The notes beneath the pieces are model-generated. The model saw only the letters and a program-made list of their open reading frames with translations. It was not told the origin of the DNA and did no database searches. Of a stretch of DNA of 7,233 nt, positions 5,584 through 7,233 are shown piece after piece. Numbering within the stretch: position 1 is the stretch's first letter; each line of letters opens with the position of its first letter. A program made the translations under genes and the position numbers. Source of the DNA: Patescibacteria group bacterium (GTDB lineage Bacteria > Patescibacteriota > Saccharimonadia > Saccharimonadales > Saccharimonadaceae); assembly GCA_030917245.1 (NCBI GenBank), contig JAUPVA010000069.1:1-7233 (forward strand), written 5' to 3'.

Positions 5584-5639
5584 ACCCAACACACGCTGAT
5601 ATGCGATTTGTGTGTGGTGGGATGCGAAATCCAAACCGG

Positions 5640-5650
5640 AAGGAGGTGAT
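5640..5650 (+). promoter_or_regulatory. Near-perfect Shine-Dalgarno of the precursor peptide
   Basis: AAGGAGGTGAT is an 11-base full complement to the usual 16S rRNA 3' end, with the GGAGG core eight bases before ATG 5655. It is far stronger than the site of the synthetase, so the peptide is probably made in large excess over the enzyme. It also fixes the start at 5655 rather than the longer frame opening at 5538. Confidence 0.85.
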
Positions 5651-5654
5651 TGTT

Positions 5655-5876
5655 ATGCGTACTGAAAACCTCTCGACCATTTCGGTCGAGGTCGCACCGG
5701 CGCCCCGTCTCATGAGCGGCAACGGCGGTGGCGGCGGAGGAGGCGGCGGAGGCTGCGGCGGCGCCGGCTGCGGAAGCGGCTGTGGTGGTGGTTGCGGTGG
5801 CGGCGGCGGAAGCTGCGGCGGCGGCAGCGGCTGCAACGGCGGCGGAGGCGGCGGCTGTGGCGGCGGAGGCCGCTAG
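5655..5876 (+). CDS. Microcin B17-like azole peptide (TOMM/LAP) precursor
   Basis: Encodes 73 residues. The leader is about 1-23 (MRTENLSTISVEVAPAPR, LMSGN). The core, 24-73, is almost only Gly with seven Cys (34, 39, 43, 47, 54, 60, 68), three Ser (41, 53, 58), one Ala, one Asn and a C-terminal Arg. A run of ten Gly (24-33) precedes the first Cys, as in the microcin B17 precursor McbA, which is of similar length (69 residues). S53-C54 could yield an adjacent oxazole-thiazole pair like those of microcin B17. The leader's S-V-E-V-A-P stretch recalls the SagA-type leader end (TTQVAPGG); both comparisons are from memory. The synthetase fusion lies just upstream. Target and activity are not shown by the sequence; gyrase poisoning would be by analogy only. 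McbA-type processing also needs a leader peptidase, which is not present here. Confidence 0.9.
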   Translation: MRTENLSTISVEVAPAPRLMSGNGGGGGGGGGGCGGAGCGSGCGGGCGGGGGSCGGGSGCNGGGGGGCGGGGR

Positions 5877-5927
5877 AGTCCCAACTCTGATAGCATAACC
5901 ATGTTGTAGCTCACGAGCTGCATCTGT

Positions 5928-5963
5928 GTCCCCGGCGTAACGCATATCGCGCCGGGGACTTTC
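5928..5963 (+). terminator. Terminator of the RiPP operon
   Basis: GTCCCCGGCG (5928-5937) pairs perfectly with CGCCGGGGAC (5950-5959) around a 12-base loop, followed by a short TTTC. It lies 51 bases after the precursor stop and just before the convergent peptidase stop at 5969, so it could serve both strands, although the T tract is weak on either side. Confidence 0.65.
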
Positions 5964-5968
5964 AAATT

Positions 5969-6631
5969 CTAGGAAGAAAAGTCTCTGTAACTTGTAATCG
6001 TAGCTTGAGTAATACTGACGCCAGTGCGATCTAAGTGTTGTTTGACGAAATAGTAGCCTAAACGGTATCCGGCCCAGCGCGGTAAGCTATCATTGCCCGT
6101 ATAAAAGATCGAATCGTAATCATAATTTGTGTCTGCCAGTTTATCTCTAAGATTAGCGAGCATGGCTTCATTCATTTCAGGAGTTGTCTCAAGCATTGTC
6201 TTCAAAAAGAACTGCTTCGAGCTAATCCTGTTATCTTCTAATGCCTTCGCTTCCAGAGTTACAGCGAGACCTTCCATGATCATTCCCTCGAAAAGCGTGT
6301 TGGCGTATTCGGGCAACTTTTCCCATCGTAGGGAATGTGACATCTCGTGGCATATCGTTTCGAAAACAGACTCTCGTGTGACTTTAGCCTCAGCTTTATT
6401 CAAAATAATCACGATTAGCCGGGAGTTGTAAGTTCTTCCTGTTATTCCATCTTCTGGAATAGTTCTCATTAACTGCGAAGGAGGGGTGATAACGATGTCT
6501 ACGTCGTAATCAAAAGCCAGTTCCTCGAGGAGGTATGCTTCTGCATCCTTAACAGCCCTACTAATTAGGGCGACTTCTTCATCTGAAAAATTGTTGCTTG
6601 CATTTGCCAATAATAGATTGAGCTTAGCCAT
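5969..6631 (-). CDS. Predicted zinc metallopeptidase, DUF2268-like
   Basis: Encodes 220 residues. The zinc motif H95-E-M-S-H99 sits in ETICHEMSHSLRW, and a second conserved acidic position follows in the MEGLAVTLE helix (E120), the HExxH...EGLA arrangement of DUF2268-type predicted proteases. The strands DVDIVITP (43-50) and RLIVIILN (71-78) precede the active-site helix, as in gluzincin-like folds. The region RWAGYRLGYYFVKQHL near the C-terminus also fits this family. No signal peptide or membrane segment is seen, so it is probably cytosolic; the substrate is unknown. The start is firm: the minus strand has TGtTATAAT, six bases, then this ATG. It converges on the RiPP operon and diverges from the HIT gene. 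GC matches the outer genes, not the RiPP block. Confidence 0.8.
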   Translation of the reverse strand: MAKLNLLLANASNNFSDEEVALISRAVKDAEAYLLEELAFDYDVDIVITPPSQLMRTIPEDGITGRTYNSRLIVIILNKAEAKVTRESVFETICHEMSHSLRWEKLPEYANTLFEGMIMEGLAVTLEAKALEDNRISSKQFFLKTMLETTPEMNEAMLANLRDKLADTNYDYDSIFYTGNDSLPRWAGYRLGYYFVKQHLDRTGVSITQATITSYRDFSS

Positions 6632-6637
6632 TCCGTA

Positions 6638-6646
6638 ATTATAACA
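6638..6646 (-). promoter_or_regulatory. Extended consensus -10 promoter, leaderless, for the peptidase
   Basis: The minus strand reads TGtTATAAT, then six bases (tacgga), then ATG at 6631. This is the best -10 in the window and has the same six-base spacing as the plus-strand leaderless promoters. Confidence 0.8.
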
Positions 6647-6812
6647 ATCCGTAGCAAATTTGCGTAAATGTAAAATAAATTTTGCGCGAGAACCAAGTAC
6701 AGAGAATAGAAGTATGAAAGGGAAGGTAGGGGGGTGGCAACAACATAGGCACAGAGACTAAGTGAGTTCCTGTGTATTCCACCCCTGTAAATCGTTTAAA
6801 TGGATAGCTGTT

Positions 6813-6821
6813 TGCTACAAT
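6813..6821 (+). promoter_or_regulatory. Extended -10 promoter, leaderless, for the HIT gene
   Basis: TGcTACAAT, then six bases (tagccc), then ATG at 6828. Same geometry as the other four leaderless promoters. It shows that the HIT gene begins at 6828 and that the expression signals remain intact despite the frameshift. Confidence 0.75.
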
Positions 6822-6827
6822 TAGCCC

Positions 6828-7216
6828 ATGCATAAAGAATGCCCATTCTGTATAGAAAATAACCTCCTTAGGGTGAGTGTTCTTCAAGAAAATGACTTAT
6901 GGTCGTTGCGGACATGGAAGAAGGGTCAATAAATAATGCCGTAATGGCTATTACCAAACGTCATATCGAAACACCTTTCGATATAAATGAGCAGGAGTGG
7001 GTGGCACTACGAGTCCTCCTTATTTCTATGAAAGAGTTGGTAGACAATAAAGAAAAACCAAACGGTTACAACCTTGGATGGAATGTGTATCAAACTGGTG
7101 GTCAGAACGTAACTCACGCACATCTTCACTTACTCGCGCGCTATGACGATGAGCCGCTAGCGGGTAAGGGAATCCGCTATGCTTTCAAGCAACAAGATAA
7201 TCAACGGAAAATCTGA
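6828..7216 (+). pseudogene. HIT-family nucleotide hydrolase/transferase gene with a one-base frameshift
   Basis: The first frame gives MHKECPFCIENNLLRVSVLQENDLW, the usual HIT N-terminus with a CxxC zinc-type pair, then runs to a TAA at 6930. The rest continues in another frame: VADMEEGS, then AITKRHIETPFDINEQEW and the catalytic histidine triad in THAHLHLLARY, ending at TGA 7216. Adding one base after TC at 6903-6904 would restore ...NDLWS-VADMEE..., giving about 129 residues, a normal HIT length. HIT proteins hydrolyse or transfer nucleoside monophosphates. Promoter and reading frame on both sides of the break look otherwise sound, so a sequencing error or a very recent mutation is as likely as true decay. 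The catalytic half alone, from ATG 6899, would lack the N-terminal strand. Confidence 0.8.
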
Positions 7217-7233
7217 TCGGCTCATCGCCTAAA

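Noticed and set aside
5538..5654. Extended precursor frame starting upstream of 5655
   Set aside because: It overlaps the end of the synthetase gene, and the perfect Shine-Dalgarno at 5640-5650 points to ATG 5655.
5492..5945. Long minus-strand frames rich in Pro or Ala opposite the precursor
   Set aside because: They are shadows of the GGC/TGC-rich Gly/Cys coding stretch, with no promoter or ribosome site and no family resemblance.
6731..6785. Nested inverted repeat GGGGTGG...CACAG...CTGTG...CCACCCC between the divergent peptidase and HIT genes
   Set aside because: The arms are short with a wide spacing, and it lies upstream of both promoters. It does not match a known small RNA by eye; it may be chance.

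Overview
The window looks like a chromosomal or accessory segment of a small-genome bacterium with moderate-to-low GC and densely packed, mostly leaderless genes. Six short genes have a -10 box only 6-7 bases upstream of the start codon, and five of them share an extended -10 of the form TGn-hexamer followed by exactly six bases and the start. None of these six has a Shine-Dalgarno site. Together with the gene content (HEAT-repeat protein, Ham1-like, NUDIX, HIT, MDR reductase, DUF2268 peptidase) this fits a Patescibacteria/CPR member such as Saccharibacteria. That assignment is inference; no marker gene in the window settles it.

Layout. 1-73: tRNA-Asn (GTT), lacking two bases at the window edge, with a hairpin terminator behind it. 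154-723 (-): HEAT-like repeat protein. 897-1847 (+): MDR quinone-oxidoreductase-like enzyme. 1932-2486 (+): Ham1/RdgB-like nucleotide pyrophosphatase. 2639-3073 (+): NUDIX hydrolase. Between these genes lie copies of a 41-base repeat (791, 2505, 3096, with degenerate relatives at 1845 and 3332). Each copy ends in GAGCCA(A), the same string as the tRNA 3' end, and most are followed by a hairpin and then a promoter. This gives a cassette-like [gene]-[repeat]-[hairpin]-[promoter] arrangement next to a tRNA.

The centre (about 3137-5960) is different: visibly higher GC, a GTG start, true Shine-Dalgarno sites and a long 5' leader. It holds a two-gene RiPP locus. The first gene encodes a 708-residue fusion of a PqqD/RRE-like N-terminus, a SagB-type FMN dehydrogenase and a YcaO cyclodehydratase. 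The second encodes a 73-residue precursor with an extremely Gly/Cys-rich core that strongly recalls microcin B17 (McbA). The likely product is a linear azol(in)e-containing peptide: YcaO would cyclise Cys/Ser of the core to azolines, the dehydrogenase domain would oxidise them to azoles, and the N-terminal domain would hold the leader. No separate E1-like C protein, exporter, leader peptidase or immunity gene is in the window. The block looks horizontally acquired, perhaps from a higher-GC donor.

After the RiPP locus come a DUF2268-like zinc peptidase on the minus strand (5969-6631) and, divergent from it, a HIT-family gene (6828-7216) split by an apparent one-base deletion.
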